Assembly: GCA_023091665.1 (NCBI GenBank)
Contig: JALJCQ010000024.1
Location: 248,001 to 312,000, forward strand
Reading direction: 5' to 3'
Length of the DNA: 64,000 nt
DNA from: Pythium myriotylum
Lineage: Eukaryota > Oomycota > Peronosporomycetes > Pythiales > Pythiaceae
Made by a program: the position numbers and the translations under genes. The notes beneath the pieces are model-generated. The model did not search any database. It was not told the DNA's origin and saw only the letters and a program-made list of their open reading frames with translations. Positions within the stretch are counted from its first letter, which is position 1; each line of letters begins with the position of its first letter. Shown in pieces: positions 20,230-31,970 of the stretch.

Positions 20230-21575
20230 ATGAAGGATGGGTCCAAGAGGTATAGTGAGGCAAGATGGACGGAGAGTCCCGCTGAAGCTAAACGATTGGC
20301 GGTGTTGGGCAGGATCAAGGACGAGATTGTGAGATCCATCGGTGTGGGGGGAGAAGACTGCTTGGATCCGGCTCTTGAATACCGCTGTCAAAGGTGAGAC
20401 TCGAACCACCGACCCTGAATGAACCTCATAAGAAAAACGCTACTTGGTAGGTTTAACAAGTACAATGAGAACCTGGAGAAGTTGTCAAGGGCAATGGCGC
20501 ACTATCTGGAGACATCGCAAGCCCACACCCAAGCTACTGTACAGCTCATGCACAGTTTCTCCACGTTCTTCGAGGCACAAATGCAAGATGGTAGGGAACG
20601 ATCGGTCCTATACATCATCATAGATGTTATGGACAACTGAGCCATTCTCTCGCTGTTTCGAATAGCAAGTGCGGAGGATGACGACTTCGCTCAGACAAAG
20701 TGAGACCTCGACTACCCTATTTCAACAAATTGAGGTATCGTTCGCTGACTCTCTCCCGAATAGATCGCTCGCGCAGAGTGCACTCCGTCTCGAGGAAATT
20801 CATCAATCACTCCGTGCCAATGTACTCGACACGGCTCACCACATGCAGGTTGAACACGTCTCTCGTTCGATCCACCACATCCGCAAGAGCAACACATCTC
20901 TCCAGAAACAGCTAGCAACTCTCAAACAGCGAGTACGTAGAAGGGGTTGGTTCAAGTCTAGCCTCACACAGCCATGCTCACGTGTGCCTTGGGCATTCTA
21001 GCTCATGGAGTATGATTCAATTCGTCGATCCGCTGAAAGTCAGCGGAAGAACACACCCGAGTACGAGCGCGCGGCGCAACGTGTAGCCGTGGCGGAGGCT
21101 TCGCTCGTCTCTCTCACAAACGAGCTTAATGGCGAGCTCAATGGTCTCGAGTCGCGACGCAGCATCGACATGAAGAACGAGCTGCTCACGGTCGTCGCAT
21201 GTCAGTTTTTCGTCCACGCTCGGACGCACCAGCACTACGAGCAGCTCCTTCCCCTCCTACCGGGCATGGCCAAGCCTCTCTTGCAGATCGCCGAGTACGC
21301 CCGCGGACGACCGTCAACAAATCCTGTCGAGAGTGATACGATCGGGGTCATCAACTACGCGGGAGAAGCGAGTGTCGGTGTCATCGAGTCGCCTTTGCAG
21401 TTCCACCAGTCCCTCTCGACAATGGACACGGCGAGCGTGCATCCACTGCCGTCCACTAAATTCGCGGTAGTTGGTTCACTTGGTGGCTGTAGGTGGGTTT
21501 GCACTCATTCTTTCTATGTAGGACATCCACGCGGCCGAGAAGCTCGCGATGGCAGCATACGCACGTCGCCAGTAG
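20230..21575 (+). CDS. BAR-domain protein, six exons
   Basis: Proposed exons: 20230-20393, 20451-20590, 20666-20699, 20764-20932, 21002-21466 and 21522-21575, 341 residues with consistent phases. The coiled helices FNKYNENLEKLSRAM, HTQATVQLMHSFSTFFEA, SALRLEEIHQSLRANVLD and LMEYDSIRRSAESQRK are the successive long amphipathic helices of a BAR domain. It continues with AAQRVAVAEASLVSLTNELN and KNELLTVVACQFFVHARTHQHYEQLLPLLP. BAR proteins dimerise and bind curved membranes in endocytosis and trafficking. No SH3 or other domain follows; the last short exon encodes a basic tail. Exon 3 is only 34 bp. The closest named family cannot be told by eye. Confidence 0.75.
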
Positions 21576-21709
21576 CTGGTGGTGCCAAAATGCAGTTTAC
21601 GTCTTTTTCATTGGATGTAATAATTTCGTATTATCGACCATTCTGGTGGTGCCAAAATGCACTTTACGTCTTTTTAATTGGATGTAATAATTTCGTATTA
21701 TCGACCAAT
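21576..21709. repeat. 67-bp tandem duplication
   Basis: Two adjacent near-identical copies (21576-21642 and 21643-21709) beginning ctggtggtgccaaaatgca and containing taatttcgtattatcgacca. They differ at only a few positions. The repeat starts immediately after the stop codon of the BAR gene, so it lies in its 3' untranslated region. Confidence 0.85.
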
Positions 21710-21836
21710 CTAACGCAATTCAAGTCATCCCTCTCTTTCTTTACAAAAATCAACTACAAGACAGCTTGTCGCCCATCCGCCGGAGGCTCACCCCCATCTT
21801 GTGAACGACAGCAGACCGTCGAAAAGCTGCTCAAAA

Positions 21837-22416
21837 ATGAACGGAGCGATGTGGACTCGAGGCGTCCGCGCGCTGAGCGTGCGCGGCTCGCGCGCCATGG
21901 GCTCGGGCAAGGCCTACGTTGCCATGCCGGAGACCGCCATGATCACCAACAACGTACGCATGACGCGCCGCCTCGAATGGAGGCTACAGGAGGGCGAACA
22001 AGATGCTCAACGTGGTCTCGACTTGTAGGGCACGCACGTGTTTGAGCGCAAGGGCTGGGAGTACTCGGCGTACTTGGGCATCCTTGGTGGCCCCATCGTG
22101 CTCTACCTCGGCCTCTCGAACGCTCCCGAGACCGACTCGGAGGTCTTCGCTCGGTACGTCCAGACGGGTCGTCGCAGCGCTGACGGGAGATCTCACAGTT
22201 GGTGATAAATGAAGCGCCGAGGCGTACGCTGCGCGCAAGGGCGAGGGCCATGAGTTCAACGCCGTCCGACGCCTGAGCGGCCCGATCTCGTCCCAGTTCG
22301 TCTACGAACGCGTACGTCACGCTCGTTAATCATTGTGTTCTCCGCGGGCGAACTCACTGTGTGCATGGTATTCTTTATAGTCGGATGTTGGCGAGCGACC
22401 GACCCTCCAGGCTTAA
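21837..22416 (+). CDS. Small single-pass mitochondrial protein, complex I ESSS/NDUFB11-like, four exons
   Basis: Proposed exons: 21837-21953, 22029-22153, 22215-22311 and 22381-22416, 124 residues. The N-terminus (MNGAMWTRGVRALSVRGSRAMG) is Arg/Ser/Ala-rich without acidic residues, like a mitochondrial presequence. The centre reads FERKGWEYSAYLGILGGPIVLYLGL and SNAPETDSEVFARAEAYAARK: an aromatic segment, one transmembrane helix, then an acidic-to-charged matrix or intermembrane tail. This order resembles the ESSS (NDUFB11) accessory subunit of respiratory complex I. The family call is by pattern only and could be wrong. The last exon relies on the acceptor ttctttatag; without it the protein would end a few residues after YER in the intron. 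Confidence 0.55.
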
Positions 22417-22503
22417 CGTGTGGCACAGCTTCGATATGTTGCCAAGGACGGACTAAATCTCCCGAACGTAAATAAAACAACCAACCTCCCAACATGTACA
22501 CGT

Positions 22504-23624
22504 CTATTCCGTCAGATCGGAGGTTTCCTTGAGGAACGCTATCAACTGCTCGGATGTACCGCAGCTCCTTCAGCGAGAACTGAGTCAGTCACACAATGAC
22601 ATACAAGGTTTTCAAGGGCTTGGACTTACGTTGCGGTGGCCTTCGGCGCGTGCTGCTTGATAAGCCCAGTGAGGACACCTCCAAAGCCAAGCTCCAGGAA
22701 ATTGTCGACGCTGCTCTCGATGCAGAAGTCGACACTCTGGCTCCACTTCACTGGACTCACGACCTGCCTCACCAACGTTTCGCGAATCTCGTCACTGGTT
22801 TTTGTGGCCGCCGCGCCCTCCACATTCCATACAAGTGGCACTGTCGGCGTCTGGACTTGAGACCCTAACGCCTCCAGTCGCTCGCCTAGTTCTGTTGCAG
22901 CCGGCTCCATCAACGCACAGTGAAACGGCGCCGAGACGTCCAACAGCATAGCGCGTCGCACTTTCTTCTCGCTCTTGGCGATCGCAATAGCGTGCTCCAC
23001 CGCCGCCGCCGCGCCACTGATCACTGTCTGCTTACTCGAGTTGTAGTTCGCCACTTGGCAAACGAGACCGCTCGCCTTGGCGGATGCCAAGGAGCAGATC
23101 TCTTCAGCCGTCTCGGGGCTCGCAGGCATCAAAGCGGCCATGGCGCCGACTCCGCTCGGCACCGCTCGCTGCATCGCTTGTCCCCGAAAGTGCTAGGCGA
23201 GAGGTCAACACACAGGAAGCCTTTAGCATAATCCCTCATTTCGAACTCTCGGAGCACAACAGCTTACGACAAGCTTGACGGCCTCGGAGAAGGGCAGCGC
23301 GTTGGCCGCGACCAGCGCCGAGTACTCGCCGAGCGAGTGGCCCATGACGAAAGCAGCCTGCTTCGCGACATCGAAGTCGCGCTCCTGCTGCAGGATGCGC
23401 AGTACCGCGATCGAGTGCGAGAGGATCGCGGGCTGGGCGTGCTGGGTCTGGGTGAGCACGGCTTGCGGGCCGTCCACCATGAGTCGTTGCAGGTTGATCT
23501 GAATGGCCTCGCTCGCCTCCTCAAGCACGTCGCTCGTCACGCGCCGCCAGTTCTCCAGCAGATCTTTCGCCATGCCCACGCGCTGGCTGCCCTGCCCAGG
23601 GAACACGAGAGCCACACGCCTCAT
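22504..23624 (-). CDS. Malonyl-CoA:ACP transacylase (FabD/MCAT), three exons
   Basis: Proposed exons: 23268-23624, 22630-23192 and 22504-22567, 327 residues. The N-terminus has the FabD signature FPGQGSQRVGMAKDLLE; the nucleophile elbow GHSLGEYSALVAA is near residue 93. Exon 2 gives QRAVPSGVGAMAALM, VANYNSSKQTVISG, LLDVSAPFHCALM (with the catalytic His) and FLELGFGGVLTGLIKQ. The enzyme moves malonyl groups from CoA to acyl carrier protein in type II fatty acid synthesis, probably in mitochondria, though no clear presequence precedes the fold. The last exon needs the acceptor ctgaag rather than the cag 12 bp upstream to stay open. It ends 130 bp from the THOC2 stop side, same strand. Confidence 0.9.
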
Positions 23625-23754
23625 ACTGCAGTTCTCCAACAGATTCGAGACTCGACATTCGAGGGTTTGACAAGAGCTAATATGTAATTTCGACAAAGAT
23701 ACTGACCAGAAACCATAACTCCAGTCGACTAGCGCAATCGAATACTGTACCAGC

Positions 23755-26700
23755 CTACCTACGCCCGCCGTTGCCCCCTCCGCCACCACGACGATCCGCA
23801 TTGTTTGTTGTGGTGACGCTGTTCGAGTCTCGGCGACGCTCATTGTTTCCATTGCTGCTCCCACCGCGGCCTCCACCGTTGTCACCTCTGTTTCCACCGC
23901 CGCTTCCGCCACCACTTCGTTGCCCCTCCGGACGGTTGTTGCGACTGCGCATCCGCGTTAGTCACTGGAGCCCCCACAGATTCTCCACAGTAGCACTCAC
24001 CTCTGGTCTCTTTGCTGGTTGTTGACTACGACTCCGTCGCCTTTTTGCCTCTGCTGTCCATTGTTCACACTGGTATTCGGGTCACGATTGTGCTGGTGTT
24101 GCTTTCGCCGATCGTCGTTGTTGCGGCGCTGCTGCTGGACTTGCTCAGATCGCACCCCACCACGATTCACCGAATCGTCACGGGTGCTTCCGTTGTTTTT
24201 GCCTTCTTCTCGCCGACGTTTCGCATCCTGTCCACCCGAAGAGTCCTCACCACCACGATTGCCCACGGGGGTAGACGAAGCGCTATCATCACCTTCGCGT
24301 TCACGTTTGCGTGACGAGGATACGAGGGACACAATCTTCTTCGGCGGGGCTTCCGACTTGACCTCGTCTCTTGTCGTCGACGTGGAGGATTCCCGTTCAG
24401 GCTCTCGTCGGGGTGGTGGAGTAGACTCAGACTTAGTCTTGTCCCCTTTCTCGTCTCGGCCGCTACTTTCAGCAGCGTTCTTACGTGCATCCTGCGCTTT
24501 CTTTTCCAACAACTGTCGACGTAAAGCAATCTCGGACGCCTCCATCCGGCGACGAAGCTCCTCTTCTGTTGGTTCTACGCGTTGCCTTTTGAGGTTAACT
24601 GAGTTATCGCTCGTGGATGAAGATGCACGGGCGCTAGGTTGTTCAGAGGAACCTTCACGTCTTCCTCCGGAGGAGGTTGGATCGCTGTCTTTGGGGTCCT
24701 TGTCGCTAACAGCTTGTCGCTCGCGATCTCGCTGGTTCCTACCTCTATCCACTGAGCGACTCCTGCTTCGACGAGACCCTTCGCGGTTACCGTCACGTTT
24801 ATCCGAAGCACCTACTTCACGTTTGTCACCGTTTGAGCTAACTCGCCCACGATCAGTTGAGAGTTCAGATCTCGATGAGCTCTTTTGGGGAGCAACACTC
24901 GAGTCTCGAGGTGCACGTTCGCCACCACCGCGGTCATTGCCACTTCGACGATCGCGCTTGGAGTCACTGTCAGCCCCACTAGTACTACCGAGCCGGTCCT
25001 CATTCCGCACTGAATCCCGTCGCTTGACGTTGGAAGATATTTCCGTGCGGTCGGCCCGATCTTTGTTTGTATCAGACTTCACCTCTCCGGATTCCAATGG
25101 ATCATCTCGTGAAGCACTGTTTCCACGCCGTTCGGATCTGCCACTGTGAGACGAGACACTGTCACCACGACGAGTATCACGGGTGGTTCTTTCGCGTTCG
25201 CGAGAATCTCGAGAACTGGTGTCTTTGGTGTTGGTATCCCTCTCTCGAGTTTTCTCACGTAATTCTTCACCATCTTCTTTCTCGTCAACGTTCTTTGATG
25301 CAGGAGGTGGGGCCTCAAACTTCTTCTTCGGTGGAGTTAATCCAGCTGCCAACATTTTATCTTCGACAAGAGTACCCTTTCGCTTAGTCAGGAGAGCAAA
25401 ATATCGTCGCGCCATGATCTTAATATCTTCACGATCTTCTTGGGTTAAAACTTCCACGATCTCCAAGAGGCAATCTGCTGCGGTTTTCCCTGATGGGAAG
25501 ACGTCAATGACCTTCGTCAACACGATTAGAGAGTTTCGAATGGGCATGTACTCGCTGCTGGAGAGAGTCTTGCAGTACAGTTGCACCATCGACCGATGAC
25601 ACTTCGCATACATTGACTTGTACTGCCGATGGGTCAGAACTTTAGCCGGATTATGAAGGTCAACGCTGAACCCGGACTTTCCATGAATTGCTTCTTCATC
25701 GTACGTGACACTGCTTTGATACCATCGATACAGCAGAGCCATCGTCTCTCGCAGGAATATACCGAAGTTGCCAGCCTCTCGCTCGGTCACACATAATACA
25801 ATTGACGGCAACTGCAAGGTGACCTTGTTGTAGTACTGAACGGTGCTAAACTCCGGCGTGTTCATGTGATGCAAACGCTCCATAAATTTTGCGCAGAACA
25901 AAGCATCTTCAGGGGACAAGAGGGCACGAGGAATGATGCACTTTTGCAGAAGCTCACTCACTGCTGTTTGGTTCTGAGTGTCTTCCCTATTGAAGAAGGT
26001 CGCTTTCTTCTCCTCAAGGCGCTCATACACACGCTTGCGATGTGCGACTTGATCTTTCTGCTCGGTCAGCAGCTTGTCAATTGTTTGCGTTGTCTTCTCC
26101 TTGAGCTTTTTCCGTTCGTTATTGGTGATATTGGATCCAGCGTTTTGAGAAGAAATCGAAGAGCGCAAACGGCCAATCTCGGCCTCGTACTGAGTGAATG
26201 GGATGTGGATGTCGTACAGGATCATGCTCCAGAACATCGTAAAAAGCTCCTTGGACATTCCTGTAAATGGATCCTTGGCTGACTGAACTGAGGAAATTGC
26301 TTTCGCAATGTCATCGAGCAACTCTTGCGATTGCATGTCCCACGACAGAAGAGTACTTTTATCCTTCTCCGATAAGGTCGACGAGGCAGGAGGAGCATGA
26401 ACGCTGCGCGGGGCTCTCCTGAATATCGAGTCCTCTGATCGGATAGCGGGTCGACAAATCGTCATCGCCAACTCAGGAAGAATGTGGTATTCCTGGACTA
26501 GCTCACTCACTGACGGAAGCATCTTGGTATATACTGCAGGATCAACGACTCCGTTCAAGAACTGAAGGAGTTGACTTAGAGTCATTTGAGAGGTATCAAA
26601 CATTCGCCCGAGAGCCTTCAGATGACTCAACGATGAGTCTTCCTGAAACTCCATTTTACTCCGTACTTGACAAATCAAGAGGCATAGTGGTAACGCCAGG

Positions 26701-29151
26701 TTGCGCTTGATCAGTGCGTCTCGGAGGCGAGGAATAGCACGGCGGTTGGTGAGTTTTGGGTCGGTTGGTTCTTGCCAAAGGTGAGGCCCACCTGCCTGGG
26801 CCTCGAGTTGGCTCGCGGAGATGTCTTCAAAGGTGATACATGACCCCATCTTCGAAAGGAGCTCACTCAGCACAACCAGATCAACCGATTCCCAATTCTC
26901 CAATCGACGAATCAGATATTGAAGCAATCCACCGAGCTCGACGTTCGGGTATTTGCGATAGAAGCTCCCCGAGAAGTTTGCCAGAGACTGCAGCCACATC
27001 GAAATATTCGTGCCGTCTGACTTCATTGACTGACGGGACTTGGAGAGTTCACTTACAAGCACAAACGACAGCACATCCATTCCGATCGGCGTAACAAACT
27101 TGAGGCACTCAACAACCGGAAGGATGAGGTTGTCGTACGACTGAATTTGACGGAGCATGGTGCGGAAGACGATAAGGGGATTTGAATGCGCGATGTGAGT
27201 TAGACTCCTGGCAGACGGTTTTGCACGATCAGCGGTCAGTCTGCGCATGATTTTGCGCGTCTCTTGGATGCACTGAGCCTCCACCAATTGCATCGAGGGA
27301 GTCGCACTATAAAGTGCCTCCCACTGCTGATATAGTCGATATCTCTCGTCAAATGAGTAGTTCTTAAGCAGATCCCACAATTGAAACGCAGTGCTCGGAT
27401 TGCATGACTGGAGCGAAAGAGCGGGAAGAAATGACTTGATCATCAACTTCTTCAGACGATCGGACAGATCCGTTGATCCCGTCTGCGAGGTGCTCTTGCT
27501 TGATTGATCGAGATGGTGGCTCACGATCCGCAAGACTTTAGTGAACAGAAACGAATCGTGGTGAAGGTTTCCTCCCAATACGACCAGCACATCGATCAGA
27601 GATTCGAGCCACTCTTCAGAAGGTTCATACGGCTTGATCTTGCTCCCTAAAGCTGCTGTTTCGGGGCGAGGAGAAGCTCTCTTTGCGCCGGACGGAAGTG
27701 ACACGAGGTCGAGTGCCTTCAACGACACTGGTTGGTAGAGCTTGTTCAACAATAAGTGCACGAATTGGCACATTTGCTTCATTAATGGCTCATGGGCCAA
27801 AGCGTCAACACCGCGGGTTTTAAACCATCTGATCATTTCAAACGCGCGTTCGTGGGCTCCAACATCGAGCATGCCCATAATCAACCCAAGCACCTGGTTA
27901 TCATCCTTCTTCTTCTTCGTTGCTGCCGCAATGTGTTCGTCATTTGAGTGACCATTCTCAGTCCCAGTTTCAGCATCGGTTGACTTAGAGGCCAGGTTCA
28001 CTTTGCCAAAAGCCTTGGCTGCCTTCTCTAGTTCCTTCACCTTCTCAAGTGCTTGCTGCACCGTTTCGTCTTTCGTTGGCGAAAGGTGCGGCATTAGCGC
28101 ATCGATGTCCAGCAGCTTCTTGTCTATAAGCGTCGCTGCAAGTCGATACAGACTTTTCGGAGTCGTTAGTCCATCGAGCAGGTCGCGTTTGTAGAATTGG
28201 AACTTGAAGCCAAGTACATGAGGGATGTTGTCACGCTTGAAGACTTCAAGTAAATCAGCGAAATGATCGTTCTGCGGCTGCATCTCGTAGGCATCGAGCG
28301 CAAGATCAAGAACTCGATTGGCGTCAAGATCAAAATATCCGATGAGTGACAGGAGATCTACTTTCGTAGCTTTGATCTGATCCTCGGTCACGCCAGAATG
28401 GAGTAACGATAGTACCTTCGAGAAGCCCTCGCCTTCCTCGCGCAGCAAGTTGAATTTGACTTGGGTGTAGTATGTCTTCGTATTGACACGGATGAGTTTC
28501 TTTGCCATGGCAGTTGGCTCGGCTAGTAAGCCAGCCTGGTGGAGTAGATCTCCTTCAAGCGCTGACTTGAGATTCATGGCCGGCACGATTTCTTCGTCCT
28601 GTGTGTTGTCAAGCGGGGTCGAGTCGTCAGCGCGAGTCCCACTGGATGAAACTCGAGTAAAGAACAACGCACCGCGAGGTCACGCACGAGGCGCGTGAGC
28701 GACTGCCACTCGGGCGAGCTGTAGCGTTCGCGGCCCTTTTCCTTCGCCTCGACTTCGCTGCTGATGACCCAGAGTAGATCCACGAGTACGTCGCAGGCCG
28801 CCGGAGACTTGGCCAGGTCCGCGTCGTTCAGCACGGTTAGCACATCCTGCCGCGAGAGCTTGGCCTGGACCACAATCCACAGCAGCTCGTAGAGCAGACG
28901 GTAGAGCGTCTGTCGGTCGGCAGGGTCGATGCTGGAGGCGTTGGGCGCTGCGTTGATGGCCTTGAGCGCCGTCTGGAGCTGCGCGCGGCTGTCCGACGCG
29001 GAAACGACACGCGCCAAATTCACAACAGAAGAGCGTCAGAAGGAGTCGCGGGAGGCGGCGGCGGGCAGTCCACGCGCACGTACACAGTGCTGCTGCCCTG
29101 GTCGCCCCACTGGTGGAGCAGGGACTCGCTGATGAGCGTCGTCCCGGCCAT
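23755..29151 (-). CDS. THOC2: THO complex subunit 2 (THOC2), four exons
   Basis: Proposed exons: 29084-29151, 28673-28988, 24001-28598 and 23755-23944, about 1,723 residues (human THOC2 has 1,593). The N-terminal helical part contains YYTQVKFNLLREEGEGFSKV and LIGYFDLDANRVLDLALDAYE, the conserved THOC2 N-terminal block. The middle carries MGSCITFEDISASQLEAQAGG and MFWSMILYDIHIPFTQYEAEI, matching the THOC2 central and C-terminal domains. The last 400 residues are an Arg/Ser/Asp/Gly-rich disordered tail ending in RGGGGGNGGRR. THO/TREX couples transcription to mRNA export in the nucleus. The low-complexity tail creates long meaningless open frames on the other strand. Confidence 0.9.
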
Positions 29152-29356
29152 CGGCGTCGCGGGTGTTTCTCTCGATCTTCCTTCCCCACACAACGCCGCG
29201 CTCCCAAAAACCACGGAGGCCATGCGCGGGCTCTCGTTAGGAACGGACTATCAGATAACCGAGCGGCGGTTAGAAACGTTTCTATTGAAATACAATGCTA
29301 GATTTGGATTGTATCAGTACACGGTCTGGACTAGAAAATGCAGTTAACTCAGTAGG

Positions 29357-30271
29357 TCAGAGGGGCGAGGCGTAGAGCAAGTGCTCGGCGCAGAAGAAGA
29401 CGGTGATGTGGCGCGAGATGGCGGCGAAGACCTTGACGAGAGCGGCAGCGGCGTAGACGCCGACCAGCGCGAGGAGGATGAGGACGTCGTTCTCCACGGG
29501 AGCCATCGGGTCGGTCGGCGTGGCTGGGGCGCCCGAGACCAGTGCGACGAGGAAGGCGCGGATCATCCAGAAGAGGGTGACGCCGGCGACGGCCCCGGGG
29601 ATCGCGCTGCAGAAGAGCTTGGCGACCGCGAAGTAGATCCGAGGGGAGAATCCGTACACGCTGTCGCCGTCGCGCGAGGCAGAAGAGTTGTAGACCACAA
29701 TTCGCTCCGACCGCGGAGCCACCGAGTTGTAGAGCACGGCGTCGGCGTGGAGGAGTACGCGAAACGTAGCCGCGTCGAGGCGCCGCACGAACGACGACAG
29801 TGGCGAGATTGGCTTCAAGATGACTTTGACCACGGAGAAGACCACAGTCCAGACGCTCGCGCCGATTGCGAAGAGGGCGTTGACCAAGTGGAAGAGCACG
29901 ATCTCGTATATCTCGAGACGGAAAGGCAGCCAGAGAAAGCTCACGAGCGCGCAGCAGTCACCCGAGCAGAGGTGGTGATCGTCGTCGCCGCGTGCGTCGA
30001 AGCCGACCGCCTTCGAGGGCACGAGCGCCTGCGTCTCGGCGTCGGATTCGACCTCGATCACCGAGACTTCGAAGGTGCCGTAGGCGCGCTCGTGGGCGCT
30101 GTCCATGGCGTCGGAGGCGCTGGAGTCGACGTCGCTTGGAGGCGCCTCGGGCTGCTCGGCGGTGTTCATCATGGCTCGGTCGTGGGGTCTTGCCGAGTGA
30201 AACGAGGTCTCGACGCAATCGCTTCCTCTCTCTGCCGCCGCGCTTTCTGCCGCCTGGCCACTACTGGCCAT
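29357..30271 (-). CDS. Multi-pass membrane protein of unknown family
   Basis: Up to 304 residues; the true start may be one of two adjacent Met codons at 30172/30169, which gives about 270 residues and is preceded in frame by low-complexity Ala/Ser. After an acidic N-terminal domain (PSDVDSSASDAMDS), hydrophobic segments follow: LVSFLWLPFRLEIYEIVLF, VNALFAIGASVWTVVFSVV, AVAGVTLFWMIRAFLVALV and DVLILLALVGVYAAAALVKV. An NSSAS sequon lies in the loop. I recognise no family. It is divergent to PPME1 (start about 250 bp away). Confidence 0.6.
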   Translation of the reverse strand: MASSGQAAESAAAERGSDCVETSFHSARPHDRAMMNTAEQPEAPPSDVDSSASDAMDSAHERAYGTFEVSVIEVESDAETQALVPSKAVGFDARGDDDHHLCSGDCCALVSFLWLPFRLEIYEIVLFHLVNALFAIGASVWTVVFSVVKVILKPISPLSSFVRRLDAATFRVLLHADAVLYNSVAPRSERIVVYNSSASRDGDSVYGFSPRIYFAVAKLFCSAIPGAVAGVTLFWMIRAFLVALVSGAPATPTDPMAPVENDVLILLALVGVYAAAALVKVFAAISRHITVFFCAEHLLYASPL

Positions 30272-30519
30272 TGCCGAAGAGGAGGCTCGCGAGAAAAAGA
30301 ACGCCCATCGGCGTCCGGCGGAATGGCTCGAACTTTCTCTCCCATCTCCATTGGCGACTGGGCTGGGTTATCTACCTTCGGATTGGTCGAAATAGAGATC
30401 GAAGTGATTTGAGTGAATCGAAACGATTGGTCAATATATTTATGGACCTAACCAGAATAGAGAACCCTTTTGGTGCATGTTTTTTCCCCTTGACAAGTGA
30501 AGTTCCACTTGGGATCACC

Positions 30520-31868
30520 ATGGACGACGACACTTGGCGCGAGTATTTCGACGCGAAGGAGGACGTCGCGCTGCCGAACGGAGACGTGAGCGAGCTCTCA
30601 GCTGCCTTTCGGTGTGTTGGTGCTCAGCGCAATGGACTCTGCAGGTCTTTCGCACCTACCGAGCGGGATCGCAAGGCCCCCACGTCGTGCTGCTCCATGG
30701 CGGAGGCTACTCGTCCATGACTTGGTGTCTCACGACGGTACGACTCAGATCATAAAAAGAGGCCGAGTGTGTCGAAGTTGAAGAGTGCAATGCCCGCGCA
30801 GGCTTTGCTGAAGGAGTTCTTCACGATCCATGCAATCGACTTTCGTGCTCACGGTACGACGAGACTCGGCAGTGTCTCGGGTGAAGGCAGACCCTGACTG
30901 CGCGATGTAGGCATGACAAAGACTTCAGATGACCAGGACTTGTCCATCGAAAGATTAGTGGAAGATGTTGTGGAGGTGCTCGACCGAATCCTGCCGCCAG
31001 TAGACTCGGACGGCGACCCACACGATCAGCCTCAAACGATCCTCGCGGGCCACAGGTGAGTATCGTGACTGTACGCACCGTTGAAGTCGTTGGTTTTAGC
31101 TGAAGACATGGATGCGATAGCTTGGGTGGCGCTGTTGCAGTACGTGTGGCAGCGACTGAAAAGGTGGCCTCTCTTGTCGGGGTGATGGTCATTGACGTAG
31201 TTGAAGGCACAGCCATTGCTTCACTGACTCACATGGACCGAATCCTGGCCAAGCGCCCAAAGACGTTCGCATCGGTTGAGGAAGGAGTCGAGTGGGCTTT
31301 GCATTCAGGGACTGTGAGAAATCCCGCTGCTGCGGCTGTGAGCTTACCGTCTCAACTCGTGCGTCGCGAGGACGGCAAGTTTACGTGGCGCACGGATCTG
31401 AAAAATAGCTCTCCTCACTGGCGAGGTATGTCGCCTGGAGATCTGCAGATGAGGTTTCGGTAATGTTAGTGTGTTTGTTCAGGTTGGTTTCTCGGCCTCT
31501 CGGAGCAGTTCCTGGCTTTGAAAGCAGCCAAAATTCTGGTGCTCGCCGGGTCCGATAGACTTGATACAGCTCTCATGCGAGGTCAAATGATGGGAAAGTT
31601 CGAGCTGCGACTTCTGTACGGATCAGGCCACGCAATACAAGAGGACTGCCCGGATCAAATGGCCAAGGCGATCGTCGATTTCTGTAGTCGCTGTGCAAGG
31701 ACTGTGGATTGCAACCGTTTCGGGCTCGAAGCCGCAACATTAAGTGGGACAGTGCCAGCTGCAGGTGGAGATCTCCTAGCTGAGCGACTCGCTAAGGCTA
31801 GAAACATGATGCCACAGGCGCCTCCGCTTCCACAGCCGGCAGTTATGCCCAAACGCCCCACCTCATGA
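30520..31868 (+). CDS. Protein phosphatase methylesterase 1 (PPME1), six exons
   Basis: Proposed exons: 30520-30585, 30645-30737, 30784-30853, 30911-31055, 31121-31425 and 31483-31868, 354 residues. Exon 2 gives VVLLHGGGYSSMTW (oxyanion strand), exon 3 HAIDFRAHG, exons 4/5 together ILAGHSLGGAVAVRVA (nucleophile Ser, codon split by the intron), and exon 5 VMVIDVVEGTAIASL. The last exon has LVLAGSDRLDTALMRGQMMGKFEL and YGSGHAIQEDCPDQMA with the catalytic His. PPME1 removes the C-terminal methyl ester of the PP2A catalytic subunit. The C-terminal ~50 residues after the fold are Ala/Pro-rich and not part of the usual enzyme. Confidence 0.9.
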
Positions 31869-31970
31869 TCTATTGCTTGATGAATTCGGCCGCCATTTCG
31901 GTTGATGCGTCAATGGATAATAGTAGAAGCTGAATTTTGAAAGCTGTATACGCCATTGAAGTGATTACCT

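Noticed and set aside
20380..20420. tRNA-like T-loop (reverse complement contains ggttcgagtc)
   Set aside because: The flanking bases do not form a T stem and no cloverleaf could be built; the segment is the first intron of the BAR gene.
24019..25149. 376-codon open frame on the plus strand
   Set aside because: It is antisense to the Arg/Ser/Asp-rich tail of THOC2; low-complexity codons on one strand leave the other open. The translation is Ser/Arg/Leu repeats with no domain.
29381..30412. 343-codon plus-strand frame
   Set aside because: It mirrors the membrane-protein gene on the minus strand; its translation is a charged low-complexity chain, while the minus strand gives coherent transmembrane segments.
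31870..31970. Extension of the coiled-coil gene to the stop at 31870
   Set aside because: The extension needs retention of a segment with good splice signals (GTATGT…TTCAG) and encodes unlike, hydrophobic sequence; the spliced version stays coiled-coil-like up to TAG 31971. Kept as an alternative only.
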